From: Rikenellaceae bacterium
GTDB taxonomy: Bacteria; Bacteroidota; Bacteroidia; Bacteroidales; Rikenellaceae
Reading direction: 5' to 3'
DNA: 64,000 nt
NCBI GenBank assembly: GCA_902362705.1
Contig: CABIXK010000005.1
Span: forward strand, 62,001 to 126,000
Made by a program: the position numbers and the translations under genes. Positions within the stretch are counted from its first letter, which is position 1, and every line of letters starts with the position of its first letter. The notes under the pieces were generated by a model. That model had not been told where the DNA came from. It did no database searches and saw only the letters and a program-made list of their open reading frames with translations. Shown in pieces: positions 1 to 8,411 of this stretch.

Positions 1-1316
1 TGGGTATGGCCGTCGACGCCAACGTCATCATCTACGAGCGCATCAAGGAGGAGCTGCGCGGCGGCAAGGGCCTTTCGCTCGCCATCAAGGACGGCTTCTC
101 GAAGGCCTACTCGGCCATCATCGACGGTAACCTGACGACGATCATCACGGGTATCGTGCTCTTCGTCTTCGGCAACGGTCCCGTCCAGGGTTTCGCCACG
201 ACGCTCATCATCGGTATCATCACCTCGTTCCTGAGCGCCGTCTTCATCACGCGCCTGCTGATCGAGTGGGTCGTGGAGCGCTGGGGCTCGATCTCCTTCT
301 CGCGCAAGTGGTCGGAGAACTTCCTCAACAACACCCACATCGACTTCATCGGCGCCCGCCGCATCGGCTACATCGTCACCGTGGCGCTCGTCGCCCTCTC
401 GTGCCTCTCGTTCGTGGCGCGCGGTCTGAACCTGGGTGCCGAGTTCACGGGCGGCCGCGCCTACGTGGTGCGCTTCGACAAGGCCGTGTCGGCCGAGGAC
501 GTGCGCCGCAACCTCGACGCCGAGTTCTCGAAGATCGCCGACGCCGACGCCCAGAACATCAGCTTCGAGGTGAAGCAGTACGGCAACGAGAACCAGATGC
601 GCATCGTCACGCAGTACCGCTACGACGATACGTCGGACGAGGCTACGGCCGTGGTCGAGCGCATCATCTACGACGCCATGAAGCCGCTCTACACCTATGA
701 CATCACCTTCGAGCAGTTCCGCAACACGCAGACCGACGAGAACGGTATCCTGACCGCCGACAAGATTGGCCCCTCGATCGCCAAGGACATGACCTGGAAC
801 GCCATCTACTCGGTGCTCTTCTCGCTGCTCGCCATCGGTCTCTACATCACCTTCCGCTTCAAGCGCTGGCAGTGGGCTTCGGGCGCCACGATCGCCCTGG
901 CGGTCAACGCTCTGTTCATCATCGGCCTCTTCTCGATGTTCTATGGCCTCGTGCCTTTCAACCTCGAGGTGAACCAGGCCTTCATCGCCGCGATCCTGAC
1001 CATCATCGGTTATGCGATCAACGACACGGTGGTGGTCTTCGACCGCATCCGCGAGTACCTGGGTCTCTATCCCAAGCGCAACCTGAAGGAGAACGTCAAC
1101 AACGCCATCAACTCGACCCTCTCGCGTACGATCAACACCTCGGGCACGACGCTTGTCACGCTGCTGGCCATCTTCTTCTTCGGCGGCGAGACCATCCGCG
1201 GCTTCATCTTCGCGCTGACGGTGGGTGTCGTCGTGGGTACGGCCGCTACGATCTTCATCGCAACGCCGGTGGCCTACGACCTGATGACCAAGCGCGGCAA
1301 GCTCGACAAGGAGTAA
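1..1316 (+). CDS. secDF: Protein translocase SecDF, C-terminal part (5' end outside window)
   Basis: Inner-membrane subunit that uses the proton gradient to help pull exported proteins through SecYEG. The window opens inside the SecD half: the frame reads through GMAVDANVIIYERIKEEL, the conserved SecD/SecF motif after a transmembrane helix, so the gene begins upstream. The SecD membrane domain ends near position 290. The SecF half follows with its own first helix, the LGAEFTGG motif (about 435-455), a periplasmic P4 region, and a second membrane block containing GYAINDTVVVFDRIRE (about 1007-1055). SecD and SecF fused in one chain is usual in Bacteroidota. The stop is at 1314-1316, with a strong hairpin terminator about 80 bases later. 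Family assignment is very secure; only the start is missing. Confidence 0.97.
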   Translation, partial: GMAVDANVIIYERIKEELRGGKGLSLAIKDGFSKAYSAIIDGNLTTIITGIVLFVFGNGPVQGFATTLIIGIITSFLSAVFITRLLIEWVVERWGSISFSRKWSENFLNNTHIDFIGARRIGYIVTVALVALSCLSFVARGLNLGAEFTGGRAYVVRFDKAVSAEDVRRNLDAEFSKIADADAQNISFEVKQYGNENQMRIVTQYRYDDTSDEATAVVERIIYDAMKPLYTYDITFEQFRNTQTDENGILTADKIGPSIAKDMTWNAIYSVLFSLLAIGLYITFRFKRWQWASGATIALAVNALFIIGLFSMFYGLVPFNLEVNQAFIAAILTIIGYAINDTVVVFDRIREYLGLYPKRNLKENVNNAINSTLSRTINTSGTTLVTLLAIFFFGGETIRGFIFALTVGVVVGTAATIFIATPVAYDLMTKRGKLDKE

Positions 1317-1643
1317 CGCGGCGCCTGCCCCGCCCCGCGGCGGGCGTATGGATTGATTTGCAATATGAAGCTTTCGCCGGAAACGGCGGGATGATATGAA
1401 AATAAACGAGGTTTCGGTTTGCAATCGTTACCTCGTTTATTTTTTTGTATTGCATCATGCAATCGATATATGCTCTTGCGTTAGCTTTCATCTTGCCGTT
1501 AGACTCTGCCGGAATTAGATTTGTCCCACGAAAAAGCGGAGTTTATGCGCCGTATGTTCAAAGAGCTCTTTTACCTCATAATTTTTCCCTTCAGAAATGC
1601 GTGTGAAAAAATATCAGTATTTTTATGCTGATAATCGACCGCT
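1317..1643. other. Intergenic region after secDF (327 bp)
   Basis: Contains the secDF terminator (1399-1447) and then AT-rich sequence leading to the TPR regulator. A small inverted repeat, TATCAG (1612-1617) and CTGATA (1628-1633), lies just before the next start codon. It overlaps a weak -7-like TATTTTTA. I see no RNA gene or credible small ORF. Confidence 0.6.
1399..1447 (+). terminator. Rho-independent terminator of secDF
   Basis: Perfect 14-bp stem: AAAATAAACGAGGT at 1399-1412 pairs with ACCTCGTTTATTTT at 1430-1443, followed by more T. The stem could work on both strands. Confidence 0.9.
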
Positions 1644-3305
1644 ATGAAATACTTGATACTCCTTTTGATACTTTTGCTCTCATCCGGCTGCGGTGGAACC
1701 CGACAAATCGAGCATGAACTATACGTTGCATCAAGATTGTTGCGCATCGAACCGGACAGCTCGTTGCGCATCATCGAGAACATCGACCCCGACCGGATTC
1801 TGCGGCGCAGCACGCGGGCGAAATACGCTCTCTTGTATTCCGCAGCACTCGATAAAAATTATGTGGATACCGATGACGACTCGCTGATACGCATTGCATA
1901 CCGGTATTACGACAATCGGATTTGTTCGGATTCGGTAAAGTTTCTCATCAACTATCACTATGGGCGCATCTATCAAAACGGCGACGATTATCAGGAAGCC
2001 ATGCGCTATTATCTGACTGCGGAAAAATACGCCCTTGCGGCTCATAAGAGTTATTATCTGGGGTTGGTATACTCCCGTATCGGGGAGGTCTATTCCGAGC
2101 AGATGAATTTTAACGGAGCGCTGGAATATTATCGGAATGCTTATGAGGCATGGGAAAAACTACGCAATCTTGCGTTTATGAATAATGCGATGCTTAATAT
2201 CGCTAATGCCTGTTCCAGTTTGGGCGATAACGACAATGCCGTAAAATACTATTCGCAAGCGCTGCAAGCAGCCGTACAGCAGGAAGATGACGAAATAATT
2301 GTTGCTTGTTTAAGCAATTTAGGGGATATTTATGTAAATGAGGGCGATTATCCAAAAGCCCTGAAAGCCGTAAAGGAGATCGAGCGGATCGCCCCGGACG
2401 GTTTGTCGATTTATCAATATAGGGTATTGACCAAAGCCTATTATCTGCAACACAAGATCGACAGCGCACGATATTATTTCAATATCGCTTCGGATTTGGC
2501 GGAGGATATTCGGGACGATGCACAACTGGCATATCTGTCTATTCAAATTGAGCTGGCATCCGGAAATTCGGAGGAAGCCGCCAATTCGCTCAACGAATAT
2601 ATCCGATTGAGCGATTCCATATCCCGCATGGTGGTATCTCAATCGGCAACCGCTGCCGAGGGAAAATATTATAAAGAGCAAACTGCGTTTGCGGGTTACC
2701 GTCTGAAAGTACGAACCTACTTCGAATATGTCGTCGGACTGCTGATCTGCGCCGTTGCGATTTTCCTGGTCTACTACTATCGGGAGCGCATGGAACGAAA
2801 GCAGCAGCAGGTCGAACGCTACATGTTGGCTGTTGACAGCATTCGGGCATCGAAAAACCGCATCCTCGAACATCTTGCCGTCAAGCAGGAACAGGAAGTG
2901 CAACTTAAAGAATTGGTGCTGTCCCGCTTCGAGTTCCTTGATCAGCTCGGCCGGGTGTTCTATGAACGAAACAACACAAAAGCCCAGCAGGAGGCTATCT
3001 ACAAACATGTGAGAAACTTCTTTACGGACCTTGCATCCAACCCCGCGGCCAAAAAAGAGTTGGAGGAGCTCGTAAACACGGTAAATGACAATATCATCGT
3101 GAAACTGCGGACGCAATTTCCGAAATTCAAACCTGCGGATATAGATTTGCTGTGTTACATCTACGCAGGATTTTCGGCGCAAATCATCAGCGTTATAATC
3201 GGCGATTCGGTATCGAATATCTACAACCGCAAATCGAGATTGAAAGCCCGAATCGCGACGTCGGATTCGGCGGAAAAAGATTTCTTCATTCGAAAAATGC
3301 AATAA
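1644..3305 (+). CDS. Membrane-anchored TPR sensor with C-terminal helix-turn-helix domain
   Basis: 553 aa. Begins with a lipoprotein/export signal ending SSGCGG, followed by about 320 residues of tetratricopeptide-like helices (for example YYRNAYEAWEKL, ALKAVKEIERIAP). A single transmembrane helix lies near residues 360-380 (YVVGLLICAVAIFLVYYY). A charged coiled coil follows, then a C-terminal segment (about 480-540) with ADIDLLCYIYAGFSAQIISV and SNIYNRKSRLKARI, which resembles the LuxR-type HTH at the end of many Bacteroidota TPR regulators. The expected topology is TPRs in the periplasm and a DNA-binding domain in the cytosol. It precedes a tiny peptide gene, a lipoprotein and a barrel protein that it may control. 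Codon use is clearly more AT-rich than in the flanking core genes. Function beyond regulation is inferred. Confidence 0.75.
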   Translation: MKYLILLLILLLSSGCGGTRQIEHELYVASRLLRIEPDSSLRIIENIDPDRILRRSTRAKYALLYSAALDKNYVDTDDDSLIRIAYRYYDNRICSDSVKFLINYHYGRIYQNGDDYQEAMRYYLTAEKYALAAHKSYYLGLVYSRIGEVYSEQMNFNGALEYYRNAYEAWEKLRNLAFMNNAMLNIANACSSLGDNDNAVKYYSQALQAAVQQEDDEIIVACLSNLGDIYVNEGDYPKALKAVKEIERIAPDGLSIYQYRVLTKAYYLQHKIDSARYYFNIASDLAEDIRDDAQLAYLSIQIELASGNSEEAANSLNEYIRLSDSISRMVVSQSATAAEGKYYKEQTAFAGYRLKVRTYFEYVVGLLICAVAIFLVYYYRERMERKQQQVERYMLAVDSIRASKNRILEHLAVKQEQEVQLKELVLSRFEFLDQLGRVFYERNNTKAQQEAIYKHVRNFFTDLASNPAAKKELEELVNTVNDNIIVKLRTQFPKFKPADIDLLCYIYAGFSAQIISVIIGDSVSNIYNRKSRLKARIATSDSAEKDFFIRKMQ

Positions 3306-3406
3306 TATGCTGATTGCCAGTCGAATCGCTCCGCCATGCTCGGCTGCTTTCAAAAATCGGGTATGTAATGCATTGAATTTCATATAGATATATACGCATT
3401 ATAATG

Positions 3407-3439
3407 GCTGCGAGATTTTCACAATTCTCGCAGTTTTTA
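3407..3439 (+). terminator. Terminator after the TPR regulator
   Basis: CTGCGAGA (3408-3415) pairs with TCTCGCAG (3426-3433) around a 10-base loop and is followed by TTTTTA. Confidence 0.8.
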
Positions 3440-3494
3440 TTTCGTTGTATTTCAGGTGCTTGTCTGTTTCGTGTGATAGATTTATAGACGCCGA

Positions 3495-3529
3495 TTTTGC
3501 TGTAGGAAAAGGCCGAAAGCCTAACTTTG
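3495..3529 (+). promoter_or_regulatory. Bacteroidota-type promoter for the small peptide gene
   Basis: TTTG at 3495-3498 and a perfect TAACTTTG -7 box at 3522-3529. The 23-bp spacing is slightly long. The -7 box ends 27 bases before the GTG start at 3557. Confidence 0.6.
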
Positions 3530-3556
3530 CTATTGTCTAACCATCATACCAATCAC

Positions 3557-3694
3557 GTGAGAAAAATTTTCTTATTATTTGCGCTGTGCTGCATCGGGGC
3601 AGGAATTTGCATCGAGGCGTATGCAAATCAAAAGCGGCCGAACCCCATTTCCGTAAAAGAAAACACCGATAGGTTGGAATACCTACCAGGATAG
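3557..3694 (+). CDS. Small secreted peptide, NVEALA-like (45 aa, in-frame TAG)
   Basis: A GTG start at 3557 gives VRKIFLLFALCCIGAG, a typical signal peptide, followed by ICIEAYANQKRPNP. The IEAYA stretch resembles the NVEALA motif of small Bacteroidota secreted peptides, which often sit beside TPR/HTH regulators as here. A promoter lies directly upstream. The frame meets TAG at 3692-3694 but stays open in the same frame for another 42 codons to TAA at 3821-3823. That extension contains two cysteines (LGNCGAVTEEW, LSNCM). The gene may be a 45-aa peptide, or a broken or readthrough gene of about 88 codons. The family match is by eye only. It is too short for usual ORF cut-offs. Confidence 0.45.
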   Translation: MRKIFLLFALCCIGAGICIEAYANQKRPNPISVKENTDRLEYLPG

Positions 3695-3876
3695 GTTTAC
3701 GATTACGCATTTATCGTTCGAAATTTCAATAGGAGGACAACTCTTGGCAACTGCGGCGCAGTGACAGAAGAGTGGAGGAGGGTCAAGCCTTCGGTACTCC
3801 TTCCATTGTCGAACTGCATGTAAATCGTGGGGAACGACCTTCTTTCTTAAATATCAAACATTTAAATATCAACCCA

Positions 3877-4332
3877 ATGAAACGTTTGCTTTTGTTTTTA
3901 TTTCTGGCATTGTCCGTTACTTCATGTGAGAATGAAGAACGCGTGACTTTTTATGAGGACATGATTTATTTCACAGAAAAGTTGTCGTCGTCCGAAGGCT
4001 ATATTTCACCGATAACGACATTGTCGGCAAAGCCCGATTCGCAGATGGAGCTACTGGTCTGGCGAAATGCTTTCGCAGCGAAAGATCATCCCCGACAGAA
4101 TGTACGGATAGTCGTGGATCAAAAACTTTCCACGGCCGAAGAGGGGCGCGATTTTTCTATCTCGGAATCGAATTTAGATTTCAACGGTAAGGATAATACG
4201 TCTATTCCGGTCTCTATAAATATACGTTCTGCCTCAGGCAAAAATATTGTCCTGCAACTCGTTTATGAATATTACAACGAATGTCCTGCCGAAACCCGCA
4301 GGGCCGACCGATTAAAAATCGACATAGAGTAA
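3877..4332 (+). CDS. Hypothetical lipoprotein (Calx-beta/DUF4843-like?)
   Basis: 151 aa from ATG 3877. The start is chosen because MKRLLLFLFLALSVTSCEN is a clean signal with lipobox TSC; the frame is open further upstream only with GTG and no signal. The mature part is about 130 residues with alternating beta-type sequence (DSQMELLVWRNAF, NVRIVVDQKLSTAEEGRDF, TSIPVSINIRSASGKNIVLQ). This pattern recalls lipoproteins with Calx-beta or DUF4843-like folds, but I cannot confirm a family. It ends 20 bases before the next gene, so the two probably form an operon under the TPR regulator. Likely anchored in the outer membrane. Confidence 0.65.
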   Translation: MKRLLLFLFLALSVTSCENEERVTFYEDMIYFTEKLSSSEGYISPITTLSAKPDSQMELLVWRNAFAAKDHPRQNVRIVVDQKLSTAEEGRDFSISESNLDFNGKDNTSIPVSINIRSASGKNIVLQLVYEYYNECPAETRRADRLKIDIE

Positions 4333-4352
4333 TTGAAACAAATTCATCGGGT

Positions 4353-4946
4353 ATGAAAAAGCTACTCTTCGCATTTGCCCTGCTGTGTTTCATGCAGGGA
4401 AATGCTCAAACCGGCCAATCCTCGGTTGCGGATCGCAAGGTCGGCCGTTTGGAGGGTGAAATCGGCGTAGGCCTCTCTTTCGGTGCCGACAAACTGAATT
4501 TCGACAAGAACAGACTCGGAGCGACATTTCATGCCGAAGCGCGATATAATATACAGCGCGTGCCGTTGGATGTCGGCGTACAGGTCGCGGGGTCGATTTT
4601 CCACCGGGAGTCCGTCGATGCAGGAGAGCTGAAATTCAAGACCTGGAACGTGATGGCTGTCACGGATTACAATTTCCGGCGTCATGCGAAAATTTCATTC
4701 TTCGCGGGCATGGGCTTGGGTTATGCCTCTTTGGATCATTCGGCGCCGATCGCCTTCGACGACTCGCAGCCCAACTGGGGCGGATTCTCGACGGGAACCA
4801 AGACGGGATCCGTCTGTTTCATGCCGCGTGTCGGCGTAGAGTTGTTCCACCACCTTCGCGTGACTCTCGATTACAAGCTACAGGAGAAAGCGAACCGTCA
4901 TTTCGGGCTTTCGCTCGGTGTGGTTTTCGGCGGGGGGCGCAGATAA
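4353..4946 (+). CDS. Outer-membrane beta-barrel protein
   Basis: 197 aa. The start at 4353 is selected because MKKLLFAFALLCFMQGNAQ is a cleavable signal peptide ending in NAQ. The rest shows alternating strands with aromatic girdles and Gly-rich turns (GEIGVGLSFGADKLNF, KISFFAGMGLGYASLDH, RVTLDYKLQEK) and ends in a strand (HFGLSLGVVFGGGRR), as in small porin-like proteins of the OMP_b-brl group. It follows the lipoprotein closely, which suggests a co-expressed surface pair. No enzymatic motif is seen. A terminator lies 20 bases downstream. Confidence 0.75.
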   Translation: MKKLLFAFALLCFMQGNAQTGQSSVADRKVGRLEGEIGVGLSFGADKLNFDKNRLGATFHAEARYNIQRVPLDVGVQVAGSIFHRESVDAGELKFKTWNVMAVTDYNFRRHAKISFFAGMGLGYASLDHSAPIAFDDSQPNWGGFSTGTKTGSVCFMPRVGVELFHHLRVTLDYKLQEKANRHFGLSLGVVFGGGRR

Positions 4947-4966
4947 TCGCAAAAAATGATTGCACG

Positions 4967-4998
4967 AAAGATGTCGGAAAACCCCGGCATCTTTTTTT
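4967..4998 (+). terminator. Terminator after the barrel protein
   Basis: AAAGATGTCGG pairs with CCGGCATCTTT around a short loop, then a run of seven T. Confidence 0.85.
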
Positions 4999-5041
4999 GT
5001 TGGATCATACGGGCGAGCGGCGGCATGAAAATGCCGCGGCT

Positions 5042-5076
5042 TTTGGTGGTGCGGCCCGTTTTATTTCTTAACTTTG
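5042..5076 (+). promoter_or_regulatory. Promoter of the YbbR-coaE-folP operon
   Basis: TTTG at 5042-5045 and a perfect TAACTTTG at 5069-5076, 22 bases before the ATG at 5099. Spacing is 23 bp. Confidence 0.65.
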
Positions 5077-5098
5077 CGCGGGAAAACACATCCGACCT

Positions 5099-5494
5099 AT
5101 GGAAAATCCGTGGAAGCTCATGCGCCGCTACGTCTCGCCGGTCTTTCTGTCGATGCTCGTGGCGTCGTTCATACTCTGGTACATCGCCAAGCTGAGCTAT
5201 ACCTACACCACCGAGCAGACCGTGCGGCTGAACGTCGACGGCGAGCACTTCGAGGTGACCTGCGTGGTCGAGGGGGTGGGTACGAACCTGTTCGGCTACC
5301 GCGTCTATGCCACCAAGCGGCTGCGCATCCCCCTCTCGGAGCTCCACTACGCTGTCTCGCGCGAGGAGGGGCACGAGGGGAAGCTGGTGATCGACCCCCA
5401 GTCGTTGCAGAATGCCATCTCGCTGCGCATCAGCGATATCAAGTTCATCTCGATGGGCCCCGTGCCCGAGATCGACAAACCTGCCGAGCCATGA
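5099..5494 (+). CDS. YbbR-like (CdaR-type) membrane protein
   Basis: 131 aa. A short cytoplasmic N-terminus is followed by one transmembrane helix (about residues 12-30, VFLSMLVASFILWYIAKL). A single extracytoplasmic YbbR-like repeat follows (TVRLNVDGEHFEVTCVVEGVGTN). In Bacteroidota a short YbbR protein next to coaE is a recurrent arrangement. In Firmicutes, YbbR/CdaR proteins regulate the diadenylate cyclase; whether that holds here is unknown. Its TGA overlaps the coaE ATG (ATGA at 5491-5494), so translation is probably coupled. Confidence 0.75.
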   Translation: MENPWKLMRRYVSPVFLSMLVASFILWYIAKLSYTYTTEQTVRLNVDGEHFEVTCVVEGVGTNLFGYRVYATKRLRIPLSELHYAVSREEGHEGKLVIDPQSLQNAISLRISDIKFISMGPVPEIDKPAEP

Positions 5495-6078
5495 TGAAGG
5501 TGGGGGTCACGGGCGGCATCGGCAGCGGCAAGAGCACCGTCTGCCGCCTCTTCGCCGAGCGTGGCGCGGCGGTCTACGATTCGGATCGCGAGGCGCGGCG
5601 CCTGATGCACGAGGACGAGGCGCTGCGCCGGGCCGTCGCGGAGCGCTTCGGCGCCGGGATCTACCGCGACGGCGAGCTCGACCGCGCGGCGCTGGCTGCG
5701 GTGGTCTTCGCCGACGCCGGGGCGCTCGCCGAGCTCAATGCCCTGGTCCACCCGGCCGTCGTGCGCGACTTCGCCGCCTGGGCCGAGCGGCAGCAGGGGG
5801 AGTATGTGGTGCTGGAGAGCGCCATCCTCTTCGAGGCGGGGCTGGAGGGGTGCGTCGACCGCACGGTGGCGGTGCTGGCGCCCGCCGAACTGCGCGTGCA
5901 GCGTGCCGCGCGGCGCGACGGCTGCGACCCCGAAGCGATCCGCCGGCGCATCGCCGCCCAGTGGGACGACGACCGGCTATGCAGCAGCGCCGACTATACG
6001 ATCGTCAATATTTTCGAGACGGACCTCGAACCGGCCGTCAAGGAGTTGGATTTTATCTTCAGACATGGCAAGCGTTGA
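5491..6078 (+). CDS. coaE: Dephospho-CoA kinase
   Basis: 195 aa. Last step of coenzyme A synthesis: phosphorylates the 3'-OH of dephospho-CoA with ATP. The P-loop GGIGSGKST lies at the N-terminus. The conserved VLESAILFEAG segment and the lid region (RRDGCDPEAIRRRI) are present, and length is normal. Two Met codons (5491, 5494) open the protein; the first overlaps the stop of the YbbR gene. The 3' end overlaps folP by 14 bases. Confidence 0.95.
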   Translation: MMKVGVTGGIGSGKSTVCRLFAERGAAVYDSDREARRLMHEDEALRRAVAERFGAGIYRDGELDRAALAAVVFADAGALAELNALVHPAVVRDFAAWAERQQGEYVVLESAILFEAGLEGCVDRTVAVLAPAELRVQRAARRDGCDPEAIRRRIAAQWDDDRLCSSADYTIVNIFETDLEPAVKELDFIFRHGKR

Positions 6079-6916
6079 TTTCGATTTCAGCACGCCGCAG
6101 GTGATGGCGATCGTCAACGTCACCCCCGACTCGTTCTACGACGGCAGCCGCACGCCCGACGAGGGGGCTCTGGAGCGGCGCATCGCGCAGGTGATGGCCG
6201 AGGGCGCCTCGATCGTCGACGTGGGGGGCTACTCGTCGCGCCCGGGCGCCGACCCCGTGCCGGCCGACGAGGAGTGGCGGCGCGTCGAGCGGGGCCTACG
6301 GGCCGTGCGGCGCCTCGACGGCCGTGCGGTCGTGTCGGTCGACACGTTCCGCAGCGAGGTCGCCGAGCGGGCGATAGAGGCGTTCGGGCCGCTCATCGTC
6401 AACGATATCTCGGCCGGCGAGCTCGACGGGCGCATGGCCTCGGTGGTGGCGCGCTACGACGTGCCCTACATCGCCATGCACATGAAGGGCGACCCGCAGA
6501 CGATGCAGTCGCTGACCGACTACCGGCGTGACATCGTGACGGAGGTGGTCTCCTATTTCGAGCGGCGCATCGAGCGCTTCGCCGAGGCGGGCATCCGCCG
6601 CGAGCGGCTGATCCTCGACCCCGGGTTCGGGTTCGCCAAGACGCTGGAGCAGAACTACGAGCTGCTGGCGGGGCTCGACCGGCTCGCGGCGCTGGGGCTC
6701 CCGGTGCTGGCGGGGCTCTCGCGCAAGTCTATGATCTACCGCCTGCTCGACACCGCACCGGGCGAGGCGCTGGCCGGCACGATCGCCCTGGGGTGGGAGT
6801 GTCTGCGGCAGGGGGCGACGATCTTGCGCGTGCACGATGTGCGCGAGGCCGTCGATACGGTGCGGATCTTTCATACTTACCGACAAAACACAGTATTATG
6901 GCAGACGAAAAGATAG
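6065..6916 (+). CDS. folP: Dihydropteroate synthase
   Basis: 283 aa. Condenses 6-hydroxymethyl-dihydropterin pyrophosphate with p-aminobenzoate in folate synthesis and is the sulfonamide target. Motifs in order: VNVTPDSFYDGSR (pyrophosphate loop 1), DVGGYSSRPGAD (loop 2), VSVDTFR, NDISAG, AMHMKGDPQTMQ, LILDPGFGFAKT and GLSRKSMI. All the usual substrate-binding residues appear present. The start at 6065 lies inside the end of coaE, and the 3' end overlaps the next gene by 19 bases. Confidence 0.96.
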   Translation: MASVDFDFSTPQVMAIVNVTPDSFYDGSRTPDEGALERRIAQVMAEGASIVDVGGYSSRPGADPVPADEEWRRVERGLRAVRRLDGRAVVSVDTFRSEVAERAIEAFGPLIVNDISAGELDGRMASVVARYDVPYIAMHMKGDPQTMQSLTDYRRDIVTEVVSYFERRIERFAEAGIRRERLILDPGFGFAKTLEQNYELLAGLDRLAALGLPVLAGLSRKSMIYRLLDTAPGEALAGTIALGWECLRQGATILRVHDVREAVDTVRIFHTYRQNTVLWQTKR

Positions 6917-7752
6917 CGGGGGAGCTCTCCGAGCAGCGACAGCAGCAACAACAGCAACAGCCGGCCGAGGCCGGAGAGCGCGCGGGCGACCGGGCCGAGG
7001 GTCGGCGCCGCGCGCGGCGCCGCAGCGCCAGAGCGGCCGAGCCTCCCGCCGCCGAGGCGGCGCAGACCGAAAAAGCGGCCGACAGCCCGGTAGATAAACC
7101 GGTAGAGAAGACCGCCGAGAAGCCGGCTGAAAAACCCGCCGCGAAGCCCGCCGGGCGATCGCAGGAGAGGCCGGCCGCGGCTGGCAGGGCCGAAAAGCAG
7201 GCTCAGCCCCGCCCGACGAAATCGGCCTCCGGAGCCGTCCGCTCCGTCGGGCGCACCGCCCCCGAGCGGCGCACGACCCGCAGCGGCGGGGGAGCCGGGA
7301 GCTCGGCTGCGAAGCGTGCGTCCGGGCCGTCGTCGGCCCGCGGCGGCAGCGGGTGGAACTGGCGCGAGGACCTGCGTCGGCTGGCGATCGTGGTGATAGG
7401 CGTGGCGCTTACGGTCGGTATCCAGCAGTGGATCGGCCGGATCGGAGCGTCGCGCGAAGAGCGGCAGGTCATGCAGCAGGTCTACGAGGAGTTGCAGGGG
7501 AACCGCAAGCAGCTCGCACTGCCCGACGCGGCGATTCGCACCGATGCGCTGGAGACGCTGCGCTCCTCCGCGGCAGCCGTGTCGCGGTGCGACAAGGCGC
7601 TGCTGCGCGACATATATTTCTGCTATGGCTCGATCGGCCGCCGGGAGGAGCGGACGGCGGGCAGTGTGTCGGGCGACGCTGTCGCGAGGCTCGATGCGCA
7701 GATCGGGCGGACGCTCGCTGCGATCGACAAGCAATACGACTTCGGGCGATGA
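6898..7752 (+). CDS. Basic, disordered membrane protein of unknown function (DUF6090-like C-terminus)
   Basis: 284 aa. Residues 1-155 are low complexity: a Q run near residue 15, then Ala/Arg/Lys/Pro/Glu-rich sequence with repeated [12 protein letters not shown] units. This should be disordered and is strongly basic. One transmembrane helix follows at about 161-178 ([17 protein letters not shown]), then about 100 soluble residues rich in helices ([20 protein letters not shown]). The [20 protein letters not shown]...[17 protein letters not shown] pattern recalls DUF6090 proteins, which have a helix followed by a short conserved region. Only that fragment can be compared. It overlaps folP by 19 bases and the downstream ABC ATPase gene by 4 (ATGA), so it belongs to the operon. 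The GC-rich simple sequence probably drives the N-terminal composition. Confidence 0.6.
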   Translation: MADEKIAGELSEQRQQQQQQQPAEAGERAGDRAEGRRRARRRSARAAEPPAAEAAQTEKAADSPVDKPVEKTAEKPAEKPAAKPAGRSQERPAAAGRAEKQAQPRPTKSASGAVRSVGRTAPERRTTRSGGGAGSSAAKRASGPSSARGGSGWNWREDLRRLAIVVIGVALTVGIQQWIGRIGASREERQVMQQVYEELQGNRKQLALPDAAIRTDALETLRSSAAAVSRCDKALLRDIYFCYGSIGRREERTAGSVSGDAVARLDAQIGRTLAAIDKQYDFGR

Positions 7753-8399
7753 TACGGGCTGCCCACATCCGCAAGAGCTTCGGCGCGCTGGAGGTGCTGC
7801 GCGGCGTGTCGCTCGACGTGTCGCGGGGCGAGGTGGTCTCGGTGGTCGGGGCCAGCGGCGCGGGCAAGACCACGCTGCTGCAGATCCTGGGCACGCTGTC
7901 GCGTCTCGACGCGGGGCAGCTGCTCGTCGACGGCGTGGACGTCGCGAAGCTGGGCGACCGGGCGCTGTCGCGCTTCCGCAACGAGCGCATCGGCTTCGTC
8001 TTTCAGTTCCACCACCTGCTCGCCGAGTTCACGGCGCTGGAGAATGTCTGCATCCCGGGCTACATCGGCGGACGTCCGCGCGCCGAGGTCGAGCGCCGGG
8101 CCGCCGAGCTGCTGGCGATGATGGGCCTCACGGCGCGCCGTGACCACAAGCCCGGCCAGTTGTCGGGCGGCGAGCAGCAGCGCGTGGCCATAGCCCGCGC
8201 GCTGGTCAACTCCCCGGCCGTGCTGCTGGCCGACGAGCCCTCGGGCAACCTCGACTCGCGCAACCGCGACGAGATCCACCGCCTCTTCTTCGACCTGCGC
8301 GAGCGACTGGGGCAGACCACCGTGATCGTCACCCATGACGAGGGGCTGGCGGCGATGGCCGACCGCCGGATCGTGATGAGCGACGGGATGATCGTCTGA
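7749..8399 (+). CDS. lolD: LolD-like ABC transporter ATP-binding protein
   Basis: 216 aa. ATPase subunit expected to work with a LolCE/MacB-type permease to release lipoproteins from the inner membrane, or with a related exporter. Walker [11 protein letters not shown]-loop [13 protein letters not shown], signature [15 protein letters not shown], Walker [12 protein letters not shown] and the H-loop TVIVTHD are all intact. The FQFHHLL segment after the Q-loop is typical of LolD. No permease gene is adjacent, so the exact partner is inferred. It starts inside the previous stop (ATGA). Confidence 0.85.
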   Translation: MIRAAHIRKSFGALEVLRGVSLDVSRGEVVSVVGASGAGKTTLLQILGTLSRLDAGQLLVDGVDVAKLGDRALSRFRNERIGFVFQFHHLLAEFTALENVCIPGYIGGRPRAEVERRAAELLAMMGLTARRDHKPGQLSGGEQQRVAIARALVNSPAVLLADEPSGNLDSRNRDEIHRLFFDLRERLGQTTVIVTHDEGLAAMADRRIVMSDGMIV

Positions 8400-8411
8400 C
8401 CCCGCAGCAGT

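Noticed and set aside
3772..3876. Longer start of the lipoprotein at GTG 3772
   Set aside because: It would place 35 residues before an obvious lipoprotein signal. The ATG at 3877 gives a proper signal peptide.
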